DNA from: JARRON01 sp037383845
GTDB taxonomy: Bacteria > Pseudomonadota > Gammaproteobacteria > Steroidobacterales > XN24
Assembly: GCA_037383845.1 (NCBI GenBank)
Contig: JARRON010000013.1
Location: 51,946-115,945 of the forward strand
Reading direction: 5' to 3'
Length of the DNA: 64,000 bases
The notes under the pieces are model-generated. The model was not told the origin of the DNA. It saw nothing but the letters and a program-made list of their open reading frames with translations, and made no database searches. Position numbers and translations under genes: made by a program. Each line of letters begins with the position of its first letter. Position 1 is the first letter of the stretch. Of the stretch, positions 45,436 to 54,939 are shown in pieces.

Positions 45436-47525
45436 CGCGACAGTTCCTGAGCCTGGATGGCGGTGATCGCGACGGTATTGACCACGTCGGCCACGGTAGC
45501 GCCCCGGGAAAGGTCGTTGACAGGCTTGTTGAGGCCCTGCAGCACCGGCCCCACGGCGACGGCGTCGGCGGATCGCTGCACGGCCTTGTAGGCGTTATTG
45601 CCGGCGTTGAGGTCCGGGAAGATCAGTACCGTCGCCCGCCCCGCGACCTCGCTGCCGGAAAGCTTGGCGCGGGCCACCTGGGGGTCCACTGCGGCGTCGT
45701 ACTGGATGGGTCCTTCCACAAGGAGATCCGGGCGTCGGCTGCGCACCTGGCTGGTGGCCTGTCGCACCCGCTCGACCTCCTCCCCCTCGCCGGACGTCCC
45801 GGTGGAGTAGGACAGCATGGCGATCCTGGGCTCCACGCCGAACATGGCGGCGGTCTCCGCTGCGCTTATCGCGATATCCGCGAGCTGGTCGGCGGTGGGC
45901 TCGGGCACGATGGCGCAGTCACCGTAGACCAGCACCTTGTCGCGCAGGCACATGAAGAAAACACTGGAGATCGTCGAGACGCCGGGACGCGTCCGGATGA
46001 ACTCGAAGGCCGGCCGTATGGTATGGGCCGTGGTAGTCACCGAGCCGGCGACCATCCCGTCGGCCTCGCCCCGGTAGACCATCATGGTCCCGAAGTAGAC
46101 CGGGTCCCGCATCGCGTCCATGGCCCGCTCGGGCGTCATTCCCCGGTGCTTGCGCAGCCCGTAGTACTCCCGGGCGTAGTCCTCCAGCCGGTCCGACGAG
46201 GACGGGTCGACAACCGCCACTCCATCCAGGTCCAGGGCGAGGGCCGAGATTCTCCTGCGGATGACGGTCTCGTCACCGAGCAATACGATGTCCACGGCCC
46301 GGCGGCGGCGGAGAATGTCGGCGGCGCGCAGGATGCGTTCTTCCTGGCCTTCGGGCAGCACGATCCGCTTCCTGTTCTCCGCTGCCCTGCGCACCAGCTC
46401 GTATTCGAACATCAGGGGGGTGACCCGGGAGGCCCGTTCGAGCTTGATGCGCGCCTCCAGTTCCGGGACGTTCACGGCCGCTTCGAACAGGCCCACGGCA
46501 CGGGCCACCTTGCGGTCATCGTCGGGAGAGATTCCGGCGCGGACGTCATGCACCCGCGTGGCAGTGACGTAGGTGTCCTCCTCCACCGCCAGCACGGGGA
46601 GGGATTCGTCGGACAGGCCGCCGATAAGGCTGCGGATCTCCACCGCGGGGCGGAGCCCGCCGGTCAGCAGCAGCCCGGCCAGCGAACGTGTGCCGAGAGA
46701 CCGGTTCGCAACGAACGCGCCGAGGATGATGTCCGCCCTGTCTCCCGGTGTGATCACCAGCGCGCCGGGGGCAAGCACGTGCAGGAAATGGGACAGTTCC
46801 ATCGCCGCGACCTGGACCCGGGCGACGTCACGCTTCATGGACTCGGGTCGGCCGTGGATCCTGTGCGCCTGCAGGGCTGACGCGACGTCGCCCACCGTGG
46901 GCTGGCTGAGGGCCGGCTCCTCCGGGATCACGTACAGGGCCTCGCCGTTCTGGCTGGCGTCCCGCAGGGCACGCCGCAGGGCCTCCGGGTCGGGTGCCGT
47001 CGCCCGGTTGACGATGGTGGCCACCACGTCGCATCCCCGGGCGGTGAAGACGCTTCGCGCGACCTGGATGGCGTTCTGGATCTCCGGCGCCGCCCGGTCG
47101 TGGCCGTTGATGACCGGCAGGATGGGGCAGTCCAGGTTCTTGGCCACGGCCACGTTGAAATCGAACTCGAACGCCGACGACACGCCGGTGTAGTCCGTGC
47201 CCTCGCAGAGCACGAAGTCGCACTCTGCCTCCAGGGCCTTGTACCTGCTCAGGATGACCTTGAGGACTTCCTGGCCGCGACCGGCGGCGATCTCCTGCTG
47301 AGCCTCGTCGTGGGTGTACGCGTAGACGGCCGTCTCGTCAGGGACCAGGTTGTAGCGCGCAGCCACGAGGGCCATGTCCTTGTCCCTGGGCTCGGCAGCC
47401 GCCACCACCGGGCGGAAGAAGCCAACCTTCGCCCGCCTCCGGGACAGCATTTCCATGAGCCCGAGGGCGATGACGGACTTCCCGCTCTGGGGCTCCGTGG
47501 CGGCAATGTACAGATTGTTGGACAC
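45432..47525 (-). CDS. pta: Phosphate acetyltransferase, long form
   Basis: Converts acetyl-CoA and phosphate to acetyl phosphate (697 aa, GTG start). Domains: N-terminal P-loop domain like dethiobiotin synthetase (ATEPQSGKSVIALGLME), middle DRTGG domain (about 215-330), and the C-terminal catalytic PTA domain (VLPEGQEERILRAADIL, MVAGSVTTTAHTIRPAFEFI, YSTGTSGEGEEVERVR, FPDLNAGNNAYKAVQR). The long form is regulatory in enterobacteria. Upstream lies a 430-base gap with no recognised gene. Confidence 0.97.
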   Translation of the reverse strand: MSNNLYIAATEPQSGKSVIALGLMEMLSRRRAKVGFFRPVVAAAEPRDKDMALVAARYNLVPDETAVYAYTHDEAQQEIAAGRGQEVLKVILSRYKALEAECDFVLCEGTDYTGVSSAFEFDFNVAVAKNLDCPILPVINGHDRAAPEIQNAIQVARSVFTARGCDVVATIVNRATAPDPEALRRALRDASQNGEALYVIPEEPALSQPTVGDVASALQAHRIHGRPESMKRDVARVQVAAMELSHFLHVLAPGALVITPGDRADIILGAFVANRSLGTRSLAGLLLTGGLRPAVEIRSLIGGLSDESLPVLAVEEDTYVTATRVHDVRAGISPDDDRKVARAVGLFEAAVNVPELEARIKLERASRVTPLMFEYELVRRAAENRKRIVLPEGQEERILRAADILRRRRAVDIVLLGDETVIRRRISALALDLDGVAVVDPSSSDRLEDYAREYYGLRKHRGMTPERAMDAMRDPVYFGTMMVYRGEADGMVAGSVTTTAHTIRPAFEFIRTRPGVSTISSVFFMCLRDKVLVYGDCAIVPEPTADQLADIAISAAETAAMFGVEPRIAMLSYSTGTSGEGEEVERVRQATSQVRSRRPDLLVEGPIQYDAAVDPQVARAKLSGSEVAGRATVLIFPDLNAGNNAYKAVQRSADAVAVGPVLQGLNKPVNDLSRGATVADVVNTVAITAIQAQELSR

Positions 47526-47959
47526 CGTTCGTCCCCCGGGAAACCAGCAAAGTCTAGCAACGGGAGGCGGCCAGGGTAGTCGTGGAACGCCACGGGCCGC
47601 GACACCCGTCGGCCCGGTCCGTGGGGGATGTCCCCCGTATCCCAGGGGGCGCGTCCCGTGCGCCCCGGCCCGGCTGCACCGGCCGGTGGGCGGCGGCTCG
47701 GCCCGCGATTGCTGCTGGCTCTGGTCCCCGCATCACTCAGGCCGCGGGCATCACGACGGGCTTGACCCGGGTGGCGACCGGAGGTGCGCCCGTCCCGTCA
47801 CGAGCCAGTTGCCCGGCGCAGGCGCCCCGCGGAGGCGCCGCGTGCAGAAGGCTCGCGCCTGTCGCGCGGCTGGAACCGGGGGAGGCTCGCGGCCGGAGCT
47901 GGCAGCGACGTGAGCGGAGCCGCCCCTTTTCCGGAAAGCTCCGGCGCGGTGGATCGAGC
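47526..47959. other. GC-rich intergenic gap without recognised gene
   Basis: This 434-base stretch between pta and the phospholipase-like gene holds open frames on both strands, but none gives a recognisable protein; their composition looks like random high-GC sequence. Small GC hairpins occur: GGGGGA/TCCCCC at 47623-47636 and GGCGCC/GGCGCC at 47821-47839. The pta promoter must lie at the left side. It could be a decayed gene. Confidence 0.5.
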
Positions 47960-49513
47960 CTAGAACTGCTCCCTAGGCACGATCTTGAAGATCACGTTCA
48001 TGACCTCCTGCATGAAGTCCCGGGAAGGCTGTTTCGTCACCGTTTCATCGCTGTTGGTCCAGGAGAGCCTGCCGGCCTCGTCGAGGCGGACCTGCCATGC
48101 ATTCTCGCCGCTCATGTCCCGCTCCATGAGCCGGGCCAGGGCCTCGGCCAGGCCGGGGCTGTCGACGATGGCGCCCATCTCGGTATTGATGTTCGCAGAC
48201 CGGGGATCGAGATTCATCGAGCCGATGAAGGCGTAGCGCCTGTCGATCACGGCCGCCTTCGTGTGCAGCCCGACGAACTCGCCCGTCACGGGCGGCACTT
48301 CCACGAGAGACCGGATCGCCGCGTCGGCACGGAACTCGTAGAGCTCCGCTCCCGCCCTCAGGATGTCGTCACGCCAGGCCTCATAGTGGCTGTTGACCGC
48401 CGGGACATCGTGGGAGGCCAGGGAATTGGTCAGGAGTTTCACGTCCACGCCGGCCTGCGCGAGGCCCTCCAGGAAGTCGATACCGGGTTCCGCGGGTACG
48501 AGATAAGCATTGGTGATCAGCAGCTCCTGCCGTGCCTGGCCGAAAAGCGCGAACATGCTGGCAATCATCGACTGGGTGATCTCGGGCGCGGAGACCTCGT
48601 CGAAAACGAGCTGGCTTGTCCCGTAGTGAAGCCCGGCCTCGACCGCGGCAAGCTCCGTCGTCCAGTCTTTCGGCAGTCTCGGGAACGCGGCCAGCTGTTC
48701 CGCCGTTCGGGTCTTTTCCTGGATGCCCTGCCACTGCCGTCGGGCCAGCTCGGGATCAGGAGGCGTGTCCAGGTTGGCCGCGGAGACGACCCATTCGCTG
48801 TTCCAGAAATGGTCGAACATCTGGTTGGCCTGGTGGGCGATATGCCCCACCCCGAGCAGGTCGAGATCATGAAAATTGTAGGCCTCGCTGAGGCCGAAAT
48901 AGTGGTCGCCGATGTTCCGCCCGCCAACGACTGCCGCGTTGCCGTCGGCGACCAGTAGCTTGTCGTGCATGCGGCTGTTCAGCCGCTCCATCTCCGCGAT
49001 CATCTCCCCGGCCCGGGAGCCCAGGTCCCGGTTCCTCCAGGGATTGAACAGGCGGAGCTCGATGTTCGGTTGGTTCTGGAGATTCGCCATCAACGCGTCC
49101 TGGCCGGCGGTCAGCAGGTCGTCGATGACCAGCCTGACGTGCACGCCCCGCTGAGCCGCGCGCACAGCGCGCTCCAGGATCAGCCGGCCGCTCACGTCCG
49201 GGTACCAGAGATAGGTCAGGATATCCAAGGACGACTGGGCCGAGTCGATGAGCGCCAGCCGCATGGCCAGGCCGTCGTAACTGGAATCCAGCAAGGCAAA
49301 GCCCGAGTATTCCGGCCCGTGGTCCGCGAACACTTTCTGCGCCATTTCGTGCAGGATCCCGGAGTCGGCCGGCGGCATTGCGTAGCTGGGCGCCGGACGA
49401 TAAAGCTCGTTCTTCATCTTCGGCGCCGCGCAGGCCGACAGCCCGGCGGCAAGGACCGCAGCGACGGCGATCGCCCTTAAGGCAGAAACGCCTGAGAAAC
49501 TTGTGGTCAACAT
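47960..49513 (-). CDS. Phospholipase D/cardiolipin synthase-like lipoprotein
   Basis: A 517-residue PLD-superfamily protein. Both HKD motifs are intact: RMHDKLLVADGNAAVVGGRN (about residue 185) and LHTKAAVIDRRYAFIGSMN (about 410). The N-terminus is a lipoprotein signal with lipobox LSAC and Cys28, so it is probably anchored facing the periplasm, unlike cardiolipin synthases with membrane helices. Close in layout to YmdC/ClsC-type proteins. Start ATG at 49513 has AAGGAGA upstream. Whether it makes cardiolipin or cleaves phospholipids is open. It is the last gene of the secreted-protein run. Confidence 0.85.
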   Translation of the reverse strand: MLTTSFSGVSALRAIAVAAVLAAGLSACAAPKMKNELYRPAPSYAMPPADSGILHEMAQKVFADHGPEYSGFALLDSSYDGLAMRLALIDSAQSSLDILTYLWYPDVSGRLILERAVRAAQRGVHVRLVIDDLLTAGQDALMANLQNQPNIELRLFNPWRNRDLGSRAGEMIAEMERLNSRMHDKLLVADGNAAVVGGRNIGDHYFGLSEAYNFHDLDLLGVGHIAHQANQMFDHFWNSEWVVSAANLDTPPDPELARRQWQGIQEKTRTAEQLAAFPRLPKDWTTELAAVEAGLHYGTSQLVFDEVSAPEITQSMIASMFALFGQARQELLITNAYLVPAEPGIDFLEGLAQAGVDVKLLTNSLASHDVPAVNSHYEAWRDDILRAGAELYEFRADAAIRSLVEVPPVTGEFVGLHTKAAVIDRRYAFIGSMNLDPRSANINTEMGAIVDSPGLAEALARLMERDMSGENAWQVRLDEAGRLSWTNSDETVTKQPSRDFMQEVMNVIFKIVPREQF

Positions 49514-49627
49514 CTGCGATTCTCCTTCCACGTTCCCGTCGATCGACCCGGCCACGAGACACGCGGCCGGTGGCGGTTCGGCTCGGTCCGGGGCGCTACC
49601 GGCAATATCTCAGCCCGGGCAGACGGC

Positions 49628-50890
49628 TCAGTCCCCTGCAGCCTTTATGTCGAGATAGGGCACCCAGTCGATGATCTCCACGTCGGCCATGTCCAGAGGC
49701 CGGGTGACGAAGAACATGACCGCCCGCAGGCCGTCGCTCTGATACTCCGTCGACGGAGCGTCGCCGGTGCCCGGGCCCGAGCTGCCCGCACCGCCGACGA
49801 ATCCGAGCTGGCCGAGACCGCCGGAATAGAGCATGTCCTGGACCAGGAAATTCCGGGCCTCGTCCGGTTCCGGGTGGAGAACCGCGCTCGCGTCGCCAGG
49901 CGCCGTGAAGCGCCCGCCGACCGGCCTTCCGGCCTGGCCCACGACCACCAGCCGGTCGCCATACACCAGCGGCGTCGCCCACAGCCGGAGCCAGATGCCC
50001 GGCCAGCCGCCCTGGCCGCCCTTGCGCAGCACCGCATCAGCGGTACGACCGAACAGTCGCTGCTCGTCGTCCAGCGGTTCACGGGCCGTTCGGAAGCCAC
50101 GGCGTACCAGCGCCGCGCCGGCATCATCCAGCGTGCCAATCACAACCACGTTCAGCGGGTCCCCGGAGGCCTCCCCCCGGGGCCCCTCGCCGCAGCAAGG
50201 CAGGCCCTCCAGGGCCTCCCGGAGTGTCCCGAGGTCGCGGACGCGCCGCCGGTTGGCTTCGGCGTAGTCCGCCATCAGCCGGACGGCGGTCTCGTCAGGC
50301 GGGTCATCCGGGATCGGAAGCATCAGCGTGTACGGGATCATCCGCTTCCTGCCGATCAGGTCGACGTTGAACAGCTTTACCCGGCCGTGGGGGTTCGTGA
50401 ACAGGAAACCGGCGCGGGTCTCCCCCGGCGGGACCGGGTTCGGAAAGTCCATGGACGCGAAATAATCGTCGATAGCCGCGTTGCCTGAGCCGCCGAGGAA
50501 TGAGTGAAATGACCAGGCCACCTCCAGGGGCGAGAAGTAGTCCGGGTCCGTTCCCGCCCGGAGCAGGAAATACACGTGGGGGCTGCGGTTCTCGACTTCC
50601 ACCCACACCGCCTGCACGCCCGCCTCCCGCAGATCGTGACCAAAGATCTGCCGCCCTTCCTCCCGGCTCACGACAGCCGCGCTCAGCCGAACGTCCCGTA
50701 CCGTCTCGGTCAGCGCACGGGCCCTGATTTCCGACAGGTCCGGAGCCGGCGGTGGTTGCCAGGCGGCACACCCGGCCAGCCCAACGACGATCAGCGGTCC
50801 GAGCCAGGTCCTGAGGACCCGGCCGGCGCCCCACACGGGTCGTCCTCCGGATGCCTTCCGGAGTCGGTGCGGGGCCGTCCAACCGCTCAT
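49628..50890 (-). CDS. LssY C-terminal domain lipoprotein, copy 1
   Basis: A 420-residue lipoprotein (lipobox LAGC, Cys41, after a Trp/Arg-rich n-region). The central and C-terminal part matches the LssY_C domain: LPCCGEG, SGDPLNVVVIGTLDDAGAALV and WLRLWATPLVYGDRLVVVGQ. It is a paralogue of the adjacent upstream gene: both share VYFLL/YFLL after VENR, NPVPPGET/NPIPPGRT and the GDPLN motif. LssY was named in a type I/II secretion locus, but the domain's activity is unknown. Start overlaps the copy 2 stop by four bases. Confidence 0.75.
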   Translation of the reverse strand: MSGWTAPHRLRKASGGRPVWGAGRVLRTWLGPLIVVGLAGCAAWQPPPAPDLSEIRARALTETVRDVRLSAAVVSREEGRQIFGHDLREAGVQAVWVEVENRSPHVYFLLRAGTDPDYFSPLEVAWSFHSFLGGSGNAAIDDYFASMDFPNPVPPGETRAGFLFTNPHGRVKLFNVDLIGRKRMIPYTLMLPIPDDPPDETAVRLMADYAEANRRRVRDLGTLREALEGLPCCGEGPRGEASGDPLNVVVIGTLDDAGAALVRRGFRTAREPLDDEQRLFGRTADAVLRKGGQGGWPGIWLRLWATPLVYGDRLVVVGQAGRPVGGRFTAPGDASAVLHPEPDEARNFLVQDMLYSGGLGQLGFVGGAGSSGPGTGDAPSTEYQSDGLRAVMFFVTRPLDMADVEIIDWVPYLDIKAAGD

Positions 50891-52179
50891 TCCGACGCAC
50901 CTTGCGCCGGGAGAAGGCCCCCGATCTTGCGAACCTGCCAGGGCAGGAAGTCGATCTCGGCGAGGGAATGTGGCTTCTCATCGAAGACGAGCACGGCGCG
51001 CAATCCGTCCGTGAAGTACGGATCCGTGGTCAGGTTCTCCCGTGGAGCATGCCTCGGCGCTTCACCGACCCCTGACACCAACCCGAAGGCGGCCAGGTTC
51101 TGGGAGTACGCCATGTCCTCGACCAGGGCCGTGCGCGCCTCGTCCACGTCGGGGTCGATCTTGTGGGTGGTGAGCGTCGGGGAGTGGATGGTGAGACGGC
51201 TGCCGATGTCGCGGCTGATCTGCCCCACCCACACGGGACGGTCCCGGAAGCGCATCGGGCTCAGCCAGAGCCGCAGGTGATTCCGCTGGTGGATGTTGTC
51301 CCGCGCCCGCTGGAGCGCCAGGTCCTGCGGCCGCCCGAAGAGATAAAGGGAGCTGACCGGGGCATAGGGGTAACGCTCATTGGCAAGCGCAGACTGGATC
51401 ATCCGCATGACCGAACCGGACCAGGTCTGTTCCGTGGGCCGCCAGCCGCGCCGCACCATGGCAGGGAACGCGTCGTTAAGCCCGCCGATGACCACCAGGT
51501 TAAGGGGATCACCATCACGGTCGCCATCCTTGTTGGTGACACAGCAAGGCAGCTCTTCCAGGGCCGTGCGGAAGGCGTCCGGATCCTCGTAGTGCACGAT
51601 CTCTTCCGGTTCGTAGCGCTGCTGGTCGAAGACACCGCGGGCCACATAGTCAGCGGCGAATCCGGGCACAGGCACCACAAAGCTGAAATCCTTCACCTGC
51701 CCGCTGGACCACAGATCGACCTGGATGGCCTTCACGCCCTCATCCAGGCTGGTGAGGACGAAACCGGATACGGTACGCCCAGGTGGAATCGGGTTGGTAA
51801 ACGCCAGGGACCGGAACCCGCGCTCCACGGCGGGTTGTTCCTCGAAGGACGCAAAGGCCTCCGCCGCCTCGCTGGGCGGAAAGAAGCCCGGATCGACGCC
51901 GGGAAACAGCAGGAAGTAACCCCGGTCCTCCCGGTTTTCGACCTGTATCCAGACCGGTTGGATGCCCTTCTCCGCCAGGGGAAAGTCGTAGACCGCCAGG
52001 CTTTCTTCAGGGGACAGGGCACTGACCGATACACGCACGTCGCCGGAGGTCTTTGACGGGGCGCGCTGCCGGTAGTCAGCCCCGTCGGTGACCGGCGGGC
52101 TCGCGGCGCAGCCGGCCGCAAGGGCCGCAAGCGTCACGGCCAGCCCACGAAACAGGCGCGTCGGGTCCAGGTTGTTCAT
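50887..52179 (-). CDS. LssY C-terminal domain lipoprotein, copy 2
   Basis: A 430-residue lipoprotein (lipobox AAGC, Cys24) and tandem paralogue of copy 1. Shared blocks: QPVWIQVENREDRGYFLLFP, FTNPIPPGRTVSGFVLTS, ELPCCVTNKDG, DGDPLNLVVIGGLNDAFPAM and the late YFTDGLRAVLVF. The two copies are clearly diverged, so the duplication is old. Domain role unknown. ATG start at 52179 (MNNLDPTRLF). Confidence 0.75.
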   Translation of the reverse strand: MNNLDPTRLFRGLAVTLAALAAGCAASPPVTDGADYRQRAPSKTSGDVRVSVSALSPEESLAVYDFPLAEKGIQPVWIQVENREDRGYFLLFPGVDPGFFPPSEAAEAFASFEEQPAVERGFRSLAFTNPIPPGRTVSGFVLTSLDEGVKAIQVDLWSSGQVKDFSFVVPVPGFAADYVARGVFDQQRYEPEEIVHYEDPDAFRTALEELPCCVTNKDGDRDGDPLNLVVIGGLNDAFPAMVRRGWRPTEQTWSGSVMRMIQSALANERYPYAPVSSLYLFGRPQDLALQRARDNIHQRNHLRLWLSPMRFRDRPVWVGQISRDIGSRLTIHSPTLTTHKIDPDVDEARTALVEDMAYSQNLAAFGLVSGVGEAPRHAPRENLTTDPYFTDGLRAVLVFDEKPHSLAEIDFLPWQVRKIGGLLPAQGASE

Positions 52180-52395
52180 CTCCCCCGGTTTCTCTGCCGA
52201 CCGAGCACTGGGTGCTCCACTGCCTGCCTAGTCTAAACCAGCTTGAGTCGCACTTGCGGACCTGTCTGTGTGCCACCCCGCCCCGTAGGCAACGCGGGCT
52301 GAGTTTCGGCCGTCCCGGCCCGGTTCTGCCACGGACGACCAGGGTCCTTCTCGGGGCTTGCCCGCCCGGCGGGAACCGAAAATGCTGCACTGCCG

Positions 52396-52959
52396 TCAGG
52401 CCGAGTCGTAAGCCTTCCTCAACCAGCGCTTCAGCTCCGCGTCCACCTCGCGTTCATCGCTGATACGGACCCGGTGACTCACCATCGCGTTGAAGCTGCC
52501 GGATGCTTCCAGTCGGGATGTCGGCGGATCGCCCTTGAGGTTGATACCGACGTCCACGCGGTTCCTGGTCGACGGCTGGACGAGCGCGAACTGCCTGGCG
52601 CGCCGAAGACTGACGTAGGTCTTCTTGGGAGCAATCTCCACGTCATCACCGAAACCCGCCACGACGCCGATGATGGCCTCGTAGATCGGGCGGAGCCCTG
52701 CCCTCGGGCCGCTGTACTGGGCGTCGACCAGGTCGCTGCCGGACGCGGCACCGCCCGCCACTGCCTCCCGGTGACTGTGAGCGATCAGGTTTGCGAAACC
52801 GTGGGTAAGCCCGTGTTCCCCCTTGAGCCATTGCACGATCTCACCGTGCTTTCCCAATGGCTGTCCGGCGAGGATTTCCAGCCACTGGTCCAGGCTCTTT
52901 CCTGTCTTCTCAGGCAGGTTGGCGATCATCTTCTGAACGGCGGAATCGGCTGGGGTCAT
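52396..52959 (-). CDS. DUF4287/DUF5655 protein
   Basis: A 187-residue soluble protein. Residues 1-65 match DUF4287 (KMIANLPEKTGKSLDQWLEI, then GKHGEIVQWLKGEHGLTHGFANLI). Residues about 85-187 match DUF5655, with IAPKKTYVSLRRARQFALVQ. The combination is common in bacteria and has no known function. It is the only gene of this minus-strand run without a signal peptide or lipobox. Confidence 0.85.
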   Translation of the reverse strand: MTPADSAVQKMIANLPEKTGKSLDQWLEILAGQPLGKHGEIVQWLKGEHGLTHGFANLIAHSHREAVAGGAASGSDLVDAQYSGPRAGLRPIYEAIIGVVAGFGDDVEIAPKKTYVSLRRARQFALVQPSTRNRVDVGINLKGDPPTSRLEASGSFNAMVSHRVRISDEREVDAELKRWLRKAYDSA

Positions 52960-53202
52960 CGTCGCGGCCCTCGGCAGATGTCGCCGGCAAGCCTCCGCTA
53001 CCCGGTACGGTGGCAGCGGCAGCAGCGGCGGAAGGGTTGGCGAGATCCAGTATAGGCCTGGAACGCTGCCGAATCAGGATGCGGCCTGAAGGAGGACGGT
53101 CGCCCGGGGGCGCGCCAACGCCACGTGGTCGTCACGGCGCTTCATGGGCACGGGCCGGCAGCGCGGACCCCGGTCAGGGCAAGGCCGGGTCCCGACGCTC
53201 GC

Positions 53203-53553
53203 TCACCGGTAGGCCCGGGCCCTGACGACGATGCACTGGACGGAGTACGGGAAGTACCAGCTCACTTCATCGTCGATGGAGATGTCAGCGATGAAAACGG
53301 TGTCCGGGTATTGGCTCTTGGCGTCCTTGATGGCCTCGTCCGTGGTGGCCGGCTCGCCCATTCCGAGCGCGTAGAGTGCCCGGGTCTGGCAGCTCCTGCC
53401 TTCCACGTCTCCGACGAAATTCGACGAAGCGCGTTGGGCCGGGCTGGCCCAGCTGTGAGGACTGAACGATCCGTGCAGGCCCATCGAGCAGCCGCTGATG
53501 GCCAGACATGCGAGCGCAAGCCCCGCCAGCCGAGGCGACGTCCGCTCCTTCAT
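53203..53553 (-). CDS. Small TRL-like lipoprotein
   Basis: A 116-residue lipoprotein (signal MKERTSPRLAGLALACLAI, lipobox ISGC). The rest resembles TRL-like proteins: GDVEGRSCQTRALYALGMG, TTDEAIKDAKSQ and a closing VQCIVVRARAY, close to the family's GkxGkaCa...ilGlv...TxIVxG pattern. These are short envelope proteins of unknown function. Started at the ATG at 53553 with GGAGG upstream. Confidence 0.65.
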   Translation of the reverse strand: MKERTSPRLAGLALACLAISGCSMGLHGSFSPHSWASPAQRASSNFVGDVEGRSCQTRALYALGMGEPATTDEAIKDAKSQYPDTVFIADISIDDEVSWYFPYSVQCIVVRARAYR

Positions 53554-53711
53554 ACCTTTACCCTCCGCCGACACGTGAACCCACTGTCACGGGATCTAGG
53601 ATAGGCGAGGCCCGGCGTGTGAAGGCAATCGTGGTTTGTGCCATGGGGCGGGCGTGCCTGCATCGGGGCGACGGGATATATGGCCGGACGACAGGACCCG
53701 GCTCTCCCAGG

Positions 53712-54308
53712 TCAGTCGTCGCAAAGCAGCCCGATCTTACGTGCCGCGAGATCCGCCTCTTCCGCGCTCTTCGCGTCCACCAGCTGCTGCTTCGCGGCAA
53801 GGCACTCCTGGGCTTCCTCGGCGGCTTCTTCAGCCACCGCCTTGACGGCTGCCGAGTTGGACTTGTCGCAGTATGCGCTGGAGACGCGACGCACGTTGGC
53901 GGTTTCGCCCGCTTTCTCTACGGCCACGCAGTCACCGGTGCGAATCTCGCGCTGGTCCGTCACCACCTGCATCATGCCCCGGGCGCCGAGATCGATCTCG
54001 TAGAGCATCCCCGTCGTGCTGCCGCGTCCGGCAGCGCCGACGGCGGCGCCGGCCATGGCACCGACGATCGCGTTGCGAGCCTTCTTGCTGGAGGATCGCC
54101 CGGAGGCAGAGGCCAGCCCCAGCGTGCCGCCGACCAGCACCCCGGCCGGGACCGCGCCGGACTGCAGGTCCACCTGGCGTCCCGCGGTCACCTCGCCGTA
54201 CTGGACGCTGACGCTCTGCCCGGCTCTCTGGGCCAGGGCCGTACCTGCGGAACACACCAGAAGCGCCGCAAGGGCCGAATTCGCAACATATGACAGAAGC
54301 CTGTTCAT
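53712..54308 (-). CDS. Exported glycine-zipper protein
   Basis: A 198-residue protein with signal peptide (about 1-26, ending GTALA). Residues about 50-95 hold a glycine zipper (AGVLVGGTLGLASASG, then AIVGAMAGAAVGAAGRGS), as in SlyB/Rcs-type envelope proteins; a segment with GARGMMQVVTDQREI and TGDCVAVEK resembles the SlyB C-terminal domain. The last 60 residues form an Ala/Glu-rich helix (AVAEEAAEEAQECLAAKQQL). No lipobox. Function not assigned; possibly outer-membrane stability. Confidence 0.65.
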   Translation of the reverse strand: MNRLLSYVANSALAALLVCSAGTALAQRAGQSVSVQYGEVTAGRQVDLQSGAVPAGVLVGGTLGLASASGRSSSKKARNAIVGAMAGAAVGAAGRGSTTGMLYEIDLGARGMMQVVTDQREIRTGDCVAVEKAGETANVRRVSSAYCDKSNSAAVKAVAEEAAEEAQECLAAKQQLVDAKSAEEADLAARKIGLLCDD

Positions 54309-54387
54309 GAACGCTCTCCTTGACTGGTATCAAGACCGGAAACCGGTTCCAGTAGGGCTGCGCCCGCCGACCGGAGTTCGATCGGCC

Positions 54388-54939
54388 TCACTCGAGGTCC
54401 CTGTAAGTGAACTTCGCCCCCGAGACGGTCAGCTCGCCCATCAGGCCGAGATTGGTGAGGCTGAACACCGCCACGCCGTCATTGTAGGTGGGCGTGGCGT
54501 CGGCACCCACGGTGGCGAGCGAGACCCCCGCCTGGCCCATGAACTGCAGCCGACGCTCCTTGAAGGCGGCCAGGGCCTCGGCATCCCTGAAAAAGATCAA
54601 CATGATGAAGTTTTTCGCACCGGCCTGGATGCCGGAGGTGAACTGCCAGTAGCCGGTCGTGCCAATCAGGCTGTCCTGCTCGATGACAAGTCCACGACCG
54701 TAGGCGCCGCCGAACCCCAGCCCCGCTCGCGTCACCGAGGGCAACACGGCAAAGCCGTACGCCTGGTCGAAGTAGGACTCAATCCCGGGTCTCGACGCCC
54801 GGAACTTGTCGATGGCTGCAGCAGCCCGGACCTGGCGCTTGTCTGCCGGGTCCGGCTGCCAGTCCGCCAGCGCCGCGCCAGGGACGACGAGGGCGAGCAG
54901 CTCCAGCACGATCACCGCTGTCCTTGTTCCCGCTTTCAT
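54388..54939 (-). CDS. SYLF-domain (YSC84-related) exported lipid-binding protein
   Basis: A 183-residue exported protein. Signal peptide about 1-25 (ending GAALA). The SYLF domain is visible as YGFAVLPSVTRAGLGFGGAYG and GTTGYWQFTSGIQAGAKNF, which in eukaryotic relatives binds phosphoinositides. The ATG at 54939 overlaps the stop of the upstream MipA-like gene (ATGA), so the two are coupled. Confidence 0.87.
   Translation of the reverse strand: MKAGTRTAVIVLELLALVVPGAALADWQPDPADKRQVRAAAAIDKFRASRPGIESYFDQAYGFAVLPSVTRAGLGFGGAYGRGLVIEQDSLIGTTGYWQFTSGIQAGAKNFIMLIFFRDAEALAAFKERRLQFMGQAGVSLATVGADATPTYNDGVAVFSLTNLGLMGELTVSGAKFTYRDLE

Noticed and set aside
47582..47959. Plus-strand frame in the gap between pta and the PLD-like gene
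   Set aside because: Runs on into antisense of the PLD-like gene, and the translated text is Arg/Ala/Pro-rich without any motif.
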